This document shows positions 36,815 through 46,848 of a stretch of DNA of 64,000 nucleotides, piece by piece. The notes below the pieces were generated by a model. It was not told the DNA's origin, searched no databases, and was given only the letters and a program-made list of their open reading frames with translations. Within the stretch, counting starts at the first letter, position 1; every line of letters begins with the position of its first letter. The translations under genes and the position numbers were made by a program. This stretch comes from Bacteroides ovatus (GTDB lineage Bacteria; Bacteroidota; Bacteroidia; Bacteroidales; Bacteroidaceae): contig JAUUNK010000003.1 of NCBI GenBank assembly GCA_030844565.1, forward strand, positions 32,979 through 96,978. The letters run 5' to 3'.

Positions 36815-39800
36815 ATGAAGAAAAATCTACTAATTACATGCACAATGTTACTGTTTGCTGTCATGCTGGCGGCACAGAACAAAATTACTGTTTCGGGTAT
36901 CGTCACGGACAAAACCGGGGAAGCTGTTATCGGCGCTTCCATTCGGGTAAAAGGGGAGGCGAATAAAGGAAGTATCACCGACATCGACGGTAAATATCAG
37001 ATTACGCAAGTTGCCGCAAATGCCACTTTAGTATTTAGTTACATTGGCATGCGTGAGCAGGAAGTGTCAGTCAACGGACGTGCTTCGGTTAACGTGAAAA
37101 TGGAAGAAGACAGTCAACTGATTGACGAAGTAGTGGTAGTAGGATATGGTAGCGCCAAGAAACGCGACCTGACAGGGTCCATCGTCACCGTAAAAGCTAC
37201 AGAGATTGCTTCGAAACCCTCTTCCAATCCATTAGCTTCTATTCAGGGAAAGATTGCCGGTGTGCAAGTGGTGAACACGGGTCGCGCGGGACAGGACCCC
37301 GAAATCCGTGTCCGCGGAACCAACTCCATCAACGGTTATACACCCCTCTACGTGGTGGACGGGCTGTTCACCGATAACATCAACTATCTGAATACAGCCG
37401 ACATCGAGTCGATGGAAATTCTCAAAGACCCTTCCTCCTTGGCAATCTTCGGTGTGCGCGGCGCCAACGGTGTCATCATTATCACCACGAAGAAAGCGAA
37501 AGCGGGAAAGACCCGCGTCAACATCAACGGCTCAGTAGGCTGGAAGAAGGTTACCGACCGGGTGAGCCTCACCAATGCCGAACAATTCAAGATGCTCTAC
37601 AACGAACAACGAATGAATCAGGGCGCCGACCCGTATGACTACACCGTGTGGAATGCCGATACCGATTGGCAGGACGAGATGTTCCAGACGGGCTTTCTCA
37701 CCAACAACACCATCAGCATCACCGCGGCAGGCGAGCGAAGCAAGTTCTATCTCGGTCTGGGCTACATCATGGAAGAAGGCTCCATACAGAGCGAGAAGCT
37801 GAATAAGTTTACCGTCAACCTGCACAGCGAGCACGAAGTGACCGATTTCCTGCGCTTCGGCTTCCAGGTGAACGGCGTGCGCACGCTGGCTCCCGATGCA
37901 AAAGGTGTGGACTCTGCCTTGAAGGCTGCGCCGATTGCTCCTATCTATGATAAAGAAAGCGGTCTTCTGCACACCCTCCCCGACTTTCAGCGGGCACAGG
38001 TATGGAATCCTATGATCGAACCCGTCTTGCAGGGTGCTCACAACAAGTCCGCCAACTACCGCATGGCGGGAAACATCTACGGCGAACTGGATATTATGAA
38101 GAACCTCACCTTCAAGGCTACCTTCTCTCTGGACTATGCCTCCAACCAGGCACGCTCCTACTCTCCGCTTATCTACGTGTATAATCCCGATGTGGAAGGC
38201 GGCAAAGAAAGATTGAGCGACAAAGAGAGCGTAAGCCAATCCAAGTCTACTTCTATGGCGGCTCAGTCGGACTATGTGTTGACCTACACCAACCAGTTCG
38301 GCAACCACGGGCTGACCCTGACGGCAGGTCTCACCACTAATTATAATGAATATTCCGATTTGTCCGGTGGCCGCAGCCAGTTGCCCGGCTACGGTATTCC
38401 TATTGGTGAGAACCCGGATAAATGGTGGATCAGTATTATTGATGACGCCACTTCGGCAACTAACGGCGGTAGCCAATACAAGCGCTTCACGATGTCATAT
38501 CTCTTCCGCGCACTGTATAACTACAAAAACCGCTACTTGTTCAATGCTTCTTTCCGCCGCGACGGTTCGTCGGTATTTAAGAGAACAGGCAACACATGGG
38601 ACAACTTCTATTCCTTCGGCGCCGGCTGGGTGTTGAGCGAGGAGAGCTTCATGCAACAGCAAAATGTCATCAACTACCTCAAACTCAAGGGTTCATGGGG
38701 CGTTCTGGGTAGTCAGAACACAGGTGGCTCCCACTACCCCGCTTTTCCCAATATCACAAGCTCGGGTTCTGCAGTCTTTGGCGACAACATCATCGCAGGC
38801 AAGGGACCGGATAAACTGGTATCTCAAACACTCGGCTGGGAACGAAATTACTCTTGGGAAGCAGGCTTCGACATGCATCTGTTCGGCGACCGGTTGAGCC
38901 TCTCTCCCGTCTACTACAACAAGACGACGAAAGACTTGCTCACCACTATTCCCGGCATCTCGGGTACTGTCCCGGCATTACAGAACACAGGTAAAATCCG
39001 CAACCGCGGCTTCGAGCTGACAGCCTCGTGGAACGACAATATTGGCAAAGACTGGCGCTATGGAGTGTCTGCCAACCTGACTACAATAGACAACGAAGTG
39101 CTTTCCCTGGTAAGCAAGGATTACTCCATCATCAACGGTGTGTCCCGCGTATCCGAAGGCTATCCCATCGGTTACTTCTACGGTTACAAAGTGGCGGGCG
39201 TCTATCAGAACGAAACGGACATCGAGCTTTCCGCTCCCAACAAAGTGGGGACTGTGAAACCGGGCGACTTGAAATTTGCCGATGTAGACGGTGACGGAGA
39301 GATTACGGAGAAAGACCGCACGATGATTGGCAATCCCACACCGGACTTCACATACGGCTTCTCGGTAAGCCTGGGTTACAAAAACTTCGATTTAAGCGTA
39401 GATATGATGGGAGTTTACGGCAACGAAGTCTATCGCAACTGGGACGGCAGCGCCTATGCACAGTTCAACTACCGCACTGAACGGCTGAACCGCTGGCACG
39501 GTGAGGGTACTTCCAACTGGGAACCCATTCTCGACCCTTCGCGTTCCATCAATCTCGAAGCTTCTTCCTACTTTGTGGAAGACGGCAGCTTCTTCCGTAT
39601 CCGCAACATCGAGCTGGGCTATACCTTCGACCCACGCCTGCTGAGCCGCATCAAGTTGCAGTCTCTGCGCCTTTATGCTAATATCCAGAACCTCAAGACA
39701 TGGAGCCGCAACAGCGGATACACCCCCGAAGTAGGCGGTAGCGCCACTAGCTTCGGCATAGACGGCGGCGGTTATCCGATGCCGGCAATTTACACAGTAG

Positions 39801-39820
39801 GTTTTAATTTATCATTCTAA
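36815..39820 (+). CDS. SusC-like TonB-dependent transporter, PUL B
   Basis: A 1001-residue SusC protein from ATG 36815. The signal peptide 'LLFAVMLAAQ' is followed by a CarboxypepD_reg-like domain ('VSGIVTDKTGEAVIGASIRV'), the TonB box (D-E-V-V-V-V-G-Y-G), a plug with 'LKDPSSLAIFGVRGANGV', and a barrel ending G-F-N-L-S-F. It is the presumed beta-1,2-gluco-oligosaccharide importer because GH144 and GH3 genes surround it. Its susD partner begins 28 bp downstream. Confidence 0.96.
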   Translation: MKKNLLITCTMLLFAVMLAAQNKITVSGIVTDKTGEAVIGASIRVKGEANKGSITDIDGKYQITQVAANATLVFSYIGMREQEVSVNGRASVNVKMEEDSQLIDEVVVVGYGSAKKRDLTGSIVTVKATEIASKPSSNPLASIQGKIAGVQVVNTGRAGQDPEIRVRGTNSINGYTPLYVVDGLFTDNINYLNTADIESMEILKDPSSLAIFGVRGANGVIIITTKKAKAGKTRVNINGSVGWKKVTDRVSLTNAEQFKMLYNEQRMNQGADPYDYTVWNADTDWQDEMFQTGFLTNNTISITAAGERSKFYLGLGYIMEEGSIQSEKLNKFTVNLHSEHEVTDFLRFGFQVNGVRTLAPDAKGVDSALKAAPIAPIYDKESGLLHTLPDFQRAQVWNPMIEPVLQGAHNKSANYRMAGNIYGELDIMKNLTFKATFSLDYASNQARSYSPLIYVYNPDVEGGKERLSDKESVSQSKSTSMAAQSDYVLTYTNQFGNHGLTLTAGLTTNYNEYSDLSGGRSQLPGYGIPIGENPDKWWISIIDDATSATNGGSQYKRFTMSYLFRALYNYKNRYLFNASFRRDGSSVFKRTGNTWDNFYSFGAGWVLSEESFMQQQNVINYLKLKGSWGVLGSQNTGGSHYPAFPNITSSGSAVFGDNIIAGKGPDKLVSQTLGWERNYSWEAGFDMHLFGDRLSLSPVYYNKTTKDLLTTIPGISGTVPALQNTGKIRNRGFELTASWNDNIGKDWRYGVSANLTTIDNEVLSLVSKDYSIINGVSRVSEGYPIGYFYGYKVAGVYQNETDIELSAPNKVGTVKPGDLKFADVDGDGEITEKDRTMIGNPTPDFTYGFSVSLGYKNFDLSVDMMGVYGNEVYRNWDGSAYAQFNYRTERLNRWHGEGTSNWEPILDPSRSINLEASSYFVEDGSFFRIRNIELGYTFDPRLLSRIKLQSLRLYANIQNLKTWSRNSGYTPEVGGSATSFGIDGGGYPMPAIYTVGFNLSF

Positions 39821-39848
39821 ACATGCAATCTAATAACAGAAGAACAGT

Positions 39849-41366
39849 ATGAAAAAAATATTTTATTATGTGATAGCTTTGGCAATGGGATGTTCCCAGA
39901 TGTCATGCAGTGATTTGCTCGACCAGCAACCGCAGGGAGTCTTGACAGAAGAAGACTTGACTGGCGGAACCTACGAGACACAGGTTTTTAATATGTACGC
40001 CCTCCTGCGGGGTTTCCATCTCACTACCGGAAACACGGCGCTGGCTATCCACGGCATGCGCTCCGAGGATGCCGAGAAGGGAAGTACCCTGGCTGACGGG
40101 TCAGCCACAGCCAAAATGTTCGATGATTTTGAATATGCGGCAAGCAACGAAATGATTAAAAGCTATTGGAATGCCAACTACACCGTGATTCATAAAGCCA
40201 ACGACATCCTGACCGAAATGAAGAACAATGCTTCGCTCACCAACGGAGACTTGGTGAACAAGGGAGAAGCCCTGTTTATGCGTGCTTTCTGCTATTTCAA
40301 TTTGGTACGTGCCTTTGGCGAAGTGCCTCTTATCGACTTTAAAGTCGTAGAAGCGGCAGATGCCAATATACCCAAATCATCCGTAGACAAGATTTATGCA
40401 CTTATCGACGATGACCTGACGGATGCGGAGACCTATCTGCCCCGCACATGGGAGGCGCAGTACATCGGACGCCTCACCTGGGGAGCAGCCCGCTCGCTTC
40501 ACGCGCGCACCTATATGATGCGTAACGACTGGGGCCAGATGCGCGCAGCAGCAGAAGATGTCATCACCTCCGGCTTATACAACCTGAACACTCCCTACGA
40601 AAACATCTTCCGGGAAAAAGGAGAGAATTGCAGTGAGTCCGTCTTCGAACTGCAATGCACAGCTACCGCCGCCTTGCCAGGTAGTAACGACATCGGAAGC
40701 CAATTTGCCAGTGTACAAGGTGTACGCGGAGCCGGCGAATGGGACCTGGGTTGGGGACAGCATACACCCACCCAACTACTAGCGGATGCTTTCGAAGAAG
40801 GCGACCCGCGCAAAAACGAAACATTACTCTATTTCATCCGCACAGGGGAAGATCCGTCTACCATACCTGCCAACCAGCCTTATAGCGAGAAACCTGTAGC
40901 AAATGCCGACGTGATAGCAAAGTACTTTAATAAGAAAGCATACACCGACCCGGCATTGCGCAAGCAATATACAAAAGGAGGGTATTGGGTGAACATACGC
41001 ATCATTCGCTACTCCGATGTAGTGCTGATGGCTGCTGAGGCTGCCTGCGAACTGAACGACAGGAAAGCTGCCCGCGACTACCTGGAAATGGTACGCAGCC
41101 GTGCCCGCGGCAACAACCCGGCTATCCTGCCCGAAGTGACCACCGACGACCCCGAAGAACTGCGCCAAGCCATCCGCCACGAACGCCGGGTGGAGTTGGG
41201 AATGGAATTCGACCGCTTCTACGACCTGGTGCGCTGGGGTGTTGCTAAAGAAGTGCTCCATGCGGCAGGAAAGACCGGTTATCAGGACAAACACGCTCTC
41301 CTTCCCCTGCCTCAGGACGAAGTGGACAAGTCGAACGGCGTATTAGTTCAAAATCCTAATTATTAA
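39849..41366 (+). CDS. SusD-like glycan-binding lipoprotein, PUL B
   Basis: A 505-residue lipoprotein (candidate lipobox S-Q-M-S-C). It has SusD hallmarks: 'LLDQQPQGVLTEEDL' near the N-terminus, 'KGEALFMRAFCYFNLVRAFGE', then C-terminal 'LEMVRSRARGNN' and 'IRHERRVELGMEFDRFYDLVRW'. It caps the SusC barrel on the cell surface. It follows susC by 28 bp and precedes the LamG lipoprotein by 22 bp, in one operon. Confidence 0.96.
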   Translation: MKKIFYYVIALAMGCSQMSCSDLLDQQPQGVLTEEDLTGGTYETQVFNMYALLRGFHLTTGNTALAIHGMRSEDAEKGSTLADGSATAKMFDDFEYAASNEMIKSYWNANYTVIHKANDILTEMKNNASLTNGDLVNKGEALFMRAFCYFNLVRAFGEVPLIDFKVVEAADANIPKSSVDKIYALIDDDLTDAETYLPRTWEAQYIGRLTWGAARSLHARTYMMRNDWGQMRAAAEDVITSGLYNLNTPYENIFREKGENCSESVFELQCTATAALPGSNDIGSQFASVQGVRGAGEWDLGWGQHTPTQLLADAFEEGDPRKNETLLYFIRTGEDPSTIPANQPYSEKPVANADVIAKYFNKKAYTDPALRKQYTKGGYWVNIRIIRYSDVVLMAAEAACELNDRKAARDYLEMVRSRARGNNPAILPEVTTDDPEELRQAIRHERRVELGMEFDRFYDLVRWGVAKEVLHAAGKTGYQDKHALLPLPQDEVDKSNGVLVQNPNY

Positions 41367-41388
41367 CCCTTTTAATAGTATATCGACC

Positions 41389-42225
41389 ATGAAAAAATAC
41401 ATTAACTCCTTACTGGCATTATGCCTCTCCGCCTTTACCCTGCAATCTTGCTTCCAGGATATGGATGAGCCCGCTTTCGACTATCCCGCAAGCGGAGCCG
41501 CCAAAGAATACTCACCCCTGAAGATGCTGTTGCCTTTCGAGAACGAGGTACGTGATAAAAGCAACTACACTTTCCTGATGACCGCCAACGGCGACGCGAA
41601 GTTCGCAGAAGACGGTATCAACGGGAAAGCTTATCAAGGTGCAACAAACGCTTATTTGTTGGCGCGCATCCCCTCCTATCTGAGTGACAGCATCTCCAAT
41701 CTGAAAAGCTGCACCGTGGCTTTCTGGATGAAAGCGGCAAAGAATACCACAGGACAGGGGCTATTTACCATTCCAAACATCGTTAAGTTCTGGGGTAACT
41801 TCGACATTTTCCTCGAGAATCATAACAGCCCGACCCAAGCTTTCTTCAAGATGCACATCCTGAACCAGACTTCAAAAGAGGACGATGAAAGATGGGTGGA
41901 AGCCAAAATTGACGACGTATTTGGAGACGAATGGGTGCATCTGGCTTTCGTATACGATGGACAGACTTCGACGATAACCATTTACAGAAACGGAGAATCA
42001 GCCTTCACCAAGGAACTCACCGGCTGTGGAGAACTGAAATTCAAGGATGTAGGCACTACGTTAGCTATCGGAGCCTTCCAGTTCACCACTACCCCCAGCC
42101 TCACCAGCGGAGCCGAAGCGCAATCGTGGTCCGCCAACTTTCCGGGAGAACTCGATCAGTTCCGCTTCTACGACCGGGCAATGCCCGCCTCACAAATACA
42201 ACAACTCTATTCTTCCAAAGAATGA
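41389..42225 (+). CDS. LamG/concanavalin-like surface lipoprotein
   Basis: A 278-residue lipoprotein with lipobox L-Q-S-C. Residues ~45-270 form a LamG_3-type jelly roll ('SCTVAFWMKAAKNTTGQGLF', 'EWVHLAFVYDGQTSTITIY', 'GELDQFRFYDRAMPASQI'), a fold used for carbohydrate binding. Position after SusD suggests it is the surface glycan-binding protein of the beta-1,2-glucan PUL, replacing SusE/F. Its stop codon overlaps the first possible ATG of the next gene. No catalytic motif is visible. Confidence 0.85.
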   Translation: MKKYINSLLALCLSAFTLQSCFQDMDEPAFDYPASGAAKEYSPLKMLLPFENEVRDKSNYTFLMTANGDAKFAEDGINGKAYQGATNAYLLARIPSYLSDSISNLKSCTVAFWMKAAKNTTGQGLFTIPNIVKFWGNFDIFLENHNSPTQAFFKMHILNQTSKEDDERWVEAKIDDVFGDEWVHLAFVYDGQTSTITIYRNGESAFTKELTGCGELKFKDVGTTLAIGAFQFTTTPSLTSGAEAQSWSANFPGELDQFRFYDRAMPASQIQQLYSSKE

Positions 42226-43883
42226 TAATGATGAAGAAGATAATGAAAGCCATTTATTTCGTGCTGTGCATCTGGCTCGTCTCATGCAGCAAAGGCGAGG
42301 ATGCAGAAACAGCACGCGCCTTCGAACTGAAGAGTGTTTCGATAGGCGAACAGCATAATCAAAGTACCTTTGAGAACGTATCGCCCGATGCCGAGATTCT
42401 GCTGGAGTTTACAGATATGCCCGAAGAAGCTTCGGTCAAGGGAAACATCTCCCTGAAACTGGAAGAGAACGCAGTGGGCTACACATTTGAGTCACGGACA
42501 GGCAACAAGCTGGTGCTGACTCCTACAGGTGGGCTGAAGATGTTGTCTTCCTATAAGTTGGTAATCAATCCGGGGGTGAAGTCCACCTCCGGGACACCGC
42601 TTGCGAGCGGCAAAGTATGTATCATCCGCACGGGCATAGACAACTCGGACAAGTTCGAGCGCATCCCCGATGAAGAGTTGCTGACCCTGGTGCAGCGGCA
42701 AACCTTTAAATACTTCTGGAACTTCGGACACGCCCACTCCGGCATGGCACGCGAGCGGACCACCTCAGGAGATGTAGTGACCACGGGCGGCACAGGCTTC
42801 GGAGTGATGGCGATGCTGGTAGCTGCGGAAAGAGGTTTCGTCACCCGCAACGAAGCATTGCAACGGGTACAGAAGATTGTTACTTTCCTCAACAAGGAAT
42901 GCACCTCCTATCATGGCGCTTATGCCCACTGGATTAACGGAGCTACGGGCGAAACCAAACCTTTCAGCGAGAAAGACGACGGAGCGGATTTGGTGGAAAC
43001 CTCCTTGCTGTTCCAGGGATTGCTTGCCGCACGGGCTTACTTCAACGAAAACACCGAAGCGGAGAACACGCTGCGCGCCGACATCACCCGTCTGTGGGAA
43101 GCTATTGAATGGACCTGGTTCCAACAGGACGGACAATCGGTACTGTATTGGCATTGGAGCCCCCGCTACGGTTTTGAAAAGAATCTTCCCATCCGCGGAT
43201 GGAACGAGTGCCTGATAACGTATGTGCTTGCCGCCTCGTCGCCCACGCATTCCATCGACAAGTCTGTCTACGACGCCGGGTGGGCAAGGAACGGCAGCAT
43301 CCGCAACGGAAATACCTATTACGGATATAAGCTCCCGCTCGGCTCCGAGAAGGGAGGGCCCCTGTTCTTGTCCCACTACTCTTTCCTCGGCATCGACCCT
43401 CAGGGACTAAAAGACGCTTATGCCGATTACTGGGAACAAAACCGCTACCATGCCCTGATAAACTACAGCTACTGCGTGGAGAATCCCCGGAAATATGCGG
43501 GCTACGGAACTTCCTGCTGGGGACTGACCGCCAGCGACGGCGACAGCGGCTACTCCGCCCACTCGCCTACGAACGACAAAGGAGTGATTGCCCCCACGGC
43601 TGCCCTCTCGTCTTTCCCCTACACACCGGAACAATCGCTGGAGGCATTGCATTTCTTTTATTATAAGATGGGAGACAAACTGTGGAGAGACTACGGCTTT
43701 GTAGATGCCTTTAACCTGACGGAAGGCTGGTATGACAATCAGTGTATAGCCATCGACCAGGGTCCCATCGTCTGCATGATAGAAAATTACCGTTCGGGGA
43801 TGCTTTGGAAGTTATTCATGGCTATCCCGGAAATCCGGCAGGGATTGAAGAAATTAGGTTTTGAAAGTCCCGCCCTCAATTAA
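42222..43883 (+). CDS. GH144 endo-beta-1,2-glucanase, lipid-anchored
   Basis: About 553 residues from ATG 42222, which overlaps the previous stop; ATGs at 42228 and 42231 are equally possible. The longer open frame from 41931 runs through the LamG gene and is not used. The lipobox L-V-S-C predicts a surface lipoprotein. Residues ~30-130 look like a bacterial Ig-like domain. The catalytic part is an (alpha/alpha)6 barrel of the GH144/glucoamylase-like kind: 'QRQTFKYFWNFGHAHSGMA', the acidic stretch 'KDDGADLVE', 'WNECLITYVLAASSP', 'WGLTASDGDSGYSAHSP' and 'AIDQGPIVCMIENYRSGMLW'. Characterised GH144 enzymes hydrolyse linear and cyclic beta-1,2-glucan to oligosaccharides. Its surface position suggests the first cuts on polymer. 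A paralogue follows directly. Confidence 0.88.
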   Translation: MIMMKKIMKAIYFVLCIWLVSCSKGEDAETARAFELKSVSIGEQHNQSTFENVSPDAEILLEFTDMPEEASVKGNISLKLEENAVGYTFESRTGNKLVLTPTGGLKMLSSYKLVINPGVKSTSGTPLASGKVCIIRTGIDNSDKFERIPDEELLTLVQRQTFKYFWNFGHAHSGMARERTTSGDVVTTGGTGFGVMAMLVAAERGFVTRNEALQRVQKIVTFLNKECTSYHGAYAHWINGATGETKPFSEKDDGADLVETSLLFQGLLAARAYFNENTEAENTLRADITRLWEAIEWTWFQQDGQSVLYWHWSPRYGFEKNLPIRGWNECLITYVLAASSPTHSIDKSVYDAGWARNGSIRNGNTYYGYKLPLGSEKGGPLFLSHYSFLGIDPQGLKDAYADYWEQNRYHALINYSYCVENPRKYAGYGTSCWGLTASDGDSGYSAHSPTNDKGVIAPTAALSSFPYTPEQSLEALHFFYYKMGDKLWRDYGFVDAFNLTEGWYDNQCIAIDQGPIVCMIENYRSGMLWKLFMAIPEIRQGLKKLGFESPALN

Positions 43884-43889
43884 TATAGT

Positions 43890-45224
43890 ATGAATAAAAT
43901 AATAATATACCTTTTACTCTTAGCGTTCCCTTGCTCCATGCTTGCCTCTCATAAGGAACAGGGAACAGGCAAACGGTTATCCGACGACGAGCTGATGACC
44001 TTGGTACAGAAACAAACCTTCCGCTACTTCTGGGACTTTGCCCATCCAGAGTCCGGTCTGGCACACGAGCGCAGCAACGGCGATGCCGAAGTGGCTACCA
44101 TCGGCGGTTCCGGCTTCGGAGTGATGGCTATCGTGGTGGGCATAGAACGCGGATTTGTCACCCGCCAACAGGGTGCCGAACGCATGTTGAAAATAGTGCG
44201 GTTTCTCAGTGATAAAAGCACCGACAGCTATCACGGCATGTGGGCACACTGGATAAACGGGAAGACAGGAAAGACTATCCCCTTCAGCCGCAAAGACGAT
44301 GGGGCGGACATTGTAGAGTCTGCCTTCATGTTTGAAGGACTGCTTGCTGCCCATCAGTACTTCACGCAAGACAACCCCACCGAACGAGATATCCGCGGCA
44401 TCATCAACACCCTCTGGCGCCAAGCGGAATGGGACTTCTTCACCAAAGGCGGAGAAGATGTCCTCTACTGGCACTGGTCGCCCAACAACGGATGGGCAAT
44501 GAACCACCAGATAAAAGGACACAACGAATGCCACATCACCTACATCCTGGCGGCCTCCTCTCCCACCTACCCTATTCGGGAGTCGGTATATCACAAGGGA
44601 TGGGCAAATTCTCCCGTCTTCAAGAATGGCAGGGAACATTATGGTATTAAGCTACCGCTGGGCAACGAAGACGGAAAAGGCGGACCGCTATTCTTCACCC
44701 ACTATTCCTATATGGGACTCGACCCGCACGGCTTGAAAGACCGCTATGCCGACTACGAAGAACAGATGAAAGCCCACACGCTGATAAACCGCGCCTATTG
44801 CATCGAGAACCCGAAAGGATATAAAGGATATGGCGCCAAGTGCTGGGGGCTGACTGCCAGCGACGGCGACAAAGGGTACTCGGCACACAGCCCCGGCAAC
44901 GACCGGGGAGTGATTACTCCCACCGCTGCCCTCTCCTCCATCCCCTACACACCGGAGTACTCGCTGGAAGCCATGCGCTATTTCTATGAGGAACTGGGCG
45001 ACCGCCTTTGGGGTGAATATGGTTTCAAGGATGCGTTTAACCTGACAGAGAACTGGTTTGCCCCCTCCTATCTGGCTATCGACCAGGGACCGATTATCGT
45101 AATGATAGAAAACTACCGCACAGGCTTGCTCTGGAAACTCTTTATGAGCCACCCGGACGTGCAGAAGGGATTGAAAAGATTAGGTTTTAGTTCTCCTTAT
45201 TTGGATAAAAGTAGTAAAGATTGA
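43890..45224 (+). CDS. GH144 endo-beta-1,2-glucanase, soluble paralogue
   Basis: A 444-residue enzyme, paralogous to the previous gene throughout its catalytic domain ('QKQTFRYFWDFAHPESGLAH', 'KDDGADIVE', 'NECHITYILAASSPTYPI', 'WGLTASDGDKGYSAHSPG', 'AIDQGPIIVMIENYRTGLLW'). It lacks the Ig-like domain. Its signal peptide has no lipobox (A-F-P-C is not acceptable), so it should be periplasmic. The pair thus looks like a surface enzyme plus a periplasmic enzyme for successive rounds of beta-1,2-glucan depolymerisation. The gap to the upstream gene is only 6 bp and to the downstream sulfatase 12 bp. Confidence 0.88.
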   Translation: MNKIIIYLLLLAFPCSMLASHKEQGTGKRLSDDELMTLVQKQTFRYFWDFAHPESGLAHERSNGDAEVATIGGSGFGVMAIVVGIERGFVTRQQGAERMLKIVRFLSDKSTDSYHGMWAHWINGKTGKTIPFSRKDDGADIVESAFMFEGLLAAHQYFTQDNPTERDIRGIINTLWRQAEWDFFTKGGEDVLYWHWSPNNGWAMNHQIKGHNECHITYILAASSPTYPIRESVYHKGWANSPVFKNGREHYGIKLPLGNEDGKGGPLFFTHYSYMGLDPHGLKDRYADYEEQMKAHTLINRAYCIENPKGYKGYGAKCWGLTASDGDKGYSAHSPGNDRGVITPTAALSSIPYTPEYSLEAMRYFYEELGDRLWGEYGFKDAFNLTENWFAPSYLAIDQGPIIVMIENYRTGLLWKLFMSHPDVQKGLKRLGFSSPYLDKSSKD

Positions 45225-45236
45225 ACAGGAGTTACC

Positions 45237-46820
45237 ATGAAAAACACGTTTATCAATAGTGTATTAGCAGCTTCATTTCCTTTCCTGTCTCCGGTTGTGG
45301 CTCAGGAACACAACCGGGGGCAGGAAGCTCCCGGCAGCAACCACCCCAACATCCTTTTTATCATGAGTGACGACCACGCCCGCCAGGCAATGAGCATCTA
45401 CGGACATCCCATTGGAAAAGTGGCATCCACACCGAACATAGACCGTATCGGGCACGAAGGCGCCGTGTTTCAAAACAATTATTGCTGCAACTCCATCTCC
45501 GGCCCCAGCCGTGCAGCCATCCTCACCGGTAAACACAGCCATAAGAACGGCTTTATGAGAAACTGGGCAAAAGGCTTTGACGGCTCGCAGCAGACCTTAC
45601 CCAAAATATTGCAGGCTAACGGCTACGAGACTGCCGTCATCGGCAAGTGGCATCTTGTCTCCCGCCCCACAGGCTTTGACCACTGGATGGTTCTGGTGGA
45701 CCAAGGCGACTACTGCAACCCACACTTTATCACCGAAAAAGACACTACCCGCCATAAAGGCTATGTTACCGACCTGATAACCCAATATACCAAAGACTGG
45801 CTGGATAACCGGAAAGACAAGGATAAACCTTTCTTCCTGATGATGCACCACAAAGCCATCCACCGCAATTGGGTGCCTGCCGAACGGCACTATCACCTGT
45901 ATGAACATACCCGCTTCCCACTTCCCGATAATTACTACGACCCCTACGAAGGACGTTATGCCGCCCAAATGCAGAAAATGAATATATACCGCGATATGTA
46001 CGAAGGGCACGACTTGAAGATGGTTGCCGGCATAGATAGCGACAGTCTCCTGTTCGACCCCTGGCCCCATGCCTTTCTCGGCACGATGGAGCCTGCCGAA
46101 CGCCGCCGTTTTCTCGACGCTTACCACGACCGCAACAATGAATTCTACTCCCGAAGACGCTCCTTCAAGGAAGTGGCGGAATGGAAATACCAACGTTATC
46201 TGCAAGATTATATGGCGTGTGTGGCAAGTGTAGACGAAAGTGTAGGCGAGATACTGGATTACCTGAAACGTACCGGACTGGATAAAAACACCATCATTGT
46301 ATATACTACCGACCAAGGTTTCTATCTGGGTGAACATGGTTGGTTCGATAAACGTTTCATGTATGAGGAATCTTTCGGCATGCTGATGGTGATGCAATGG
46401 GCAGGACATATCAAACCCGGCACACAAGTAAAGGGTCTGACCCAGAACATCGACTTTGCCCCCACCTTCCTCGATATGTGTGGCATTCGTATCCCCGAAG
46501 ACATGCAGGGCGTTTCATTTCGTCCCCTGGTGGAGAAAGGCAAGACGCCCCGCAGCTGGCGCAAATCGCTCTACTATCATTATTATGAATTTCCCGGCTT
46601 TCACAGTGTGAGGGCACATTATGGCGTAAAGATTAAGCGCTATAAATTAATGCATTTCTATGTGGACGACCAATGGGAACTCTACGACTTGCAGAAAGAC
46701 CCGACGGAGATGCACAACCTCTACGGCAAGAAAGGCATGGAAAAAGTAACAGCCCAACTGAAAGCGGAATTGGCGCACCTGCAAGAAGAATATGAAGTGC
46801 CGCAGGAATTATGTAAATGA
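45237..46820 (+). CDS. S1-family sulfatase (alkaline phosphatase superfamily), Ser-type
   Basis: A 527-residue secreted enzyme (signal ends near V-V-A-Q). The N-terminal metal site is M-S-D-D-H; the catalytic motif S-G-P-S-R begins at Ser88, followed by A-A-I-L-T-G. This is a Ser-type site, needing conversion to formylglycine by an anaerobic sulfatase-maturating radical SAM enzyme, which is not in this window. Further motifs are G-K-W-H and 'TTDQGFYLGEHGWFDKR'. The C-terminal 'ELYDLQKDPTEMHNLYG' is typical of carbohydrate sulfatases. The family also contains phosphonate monoester and phosphodiester hydrolases with the same fold, so a phospho-substituent is a possible target. It sits 12 bp after the second GH144, in the same operon. 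Confidence 0.88.
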   Translation: MKNTFINSVLAASFPFLSPVVAQEHNRGQEAPGSNHPNILFIMSDDHARQAMSIYGHPIGKVASTPNIDRIGHEGAVFQNNYCCNSISGPSRAAILTGKHSHKNGFMRNWAKGFDGSQQTLPKILQANGYETAVIGKWHLVSRPTGFDHWMVLVDQGDYCNPHFITEKDTTRHKGYVTDLITQYTKDWLDNRKDKDKPFFLMMHHKAIHRNWVPAERHYHLYEHTRFPLPDNYYDPYEGRYAAQMQKMNIYRDMYEGHDLKMVAGIDSDSLLFDPWPHAFLGTMEPAERRRFLDAYHDRNNEFYSRRRSFKEVAEWKYQRYLQDYMACVASVDESVGEILDYLKRTGLDKNTIIVYTTDQGFYLGEHGWFDKRFMYEESFGMLMVMQWAGHIKPGTQVKGLTQNIDFAPTFLDMCGIRIPEDMQGVSFRPLVEKGKTPRSWRKSLYYHYYEFPGFHSVRAHYGVKIKRYKLMHFYVDDQWELYDLQKDPTEMHNLYGKKGMEKVTAQLKAELAHLQEEYEVPQELCK

Positions 46821-46848
46821 GTGTAATCTAAAAAAGAGAGAAGAAACA

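Noticed and set aside
41931..42221. Longer N-terminus for the first GH144 gene
   Set aside because: This stretch overlaps the LamG gene in another frame; the lipoprotein signal begins at 42222-42231.
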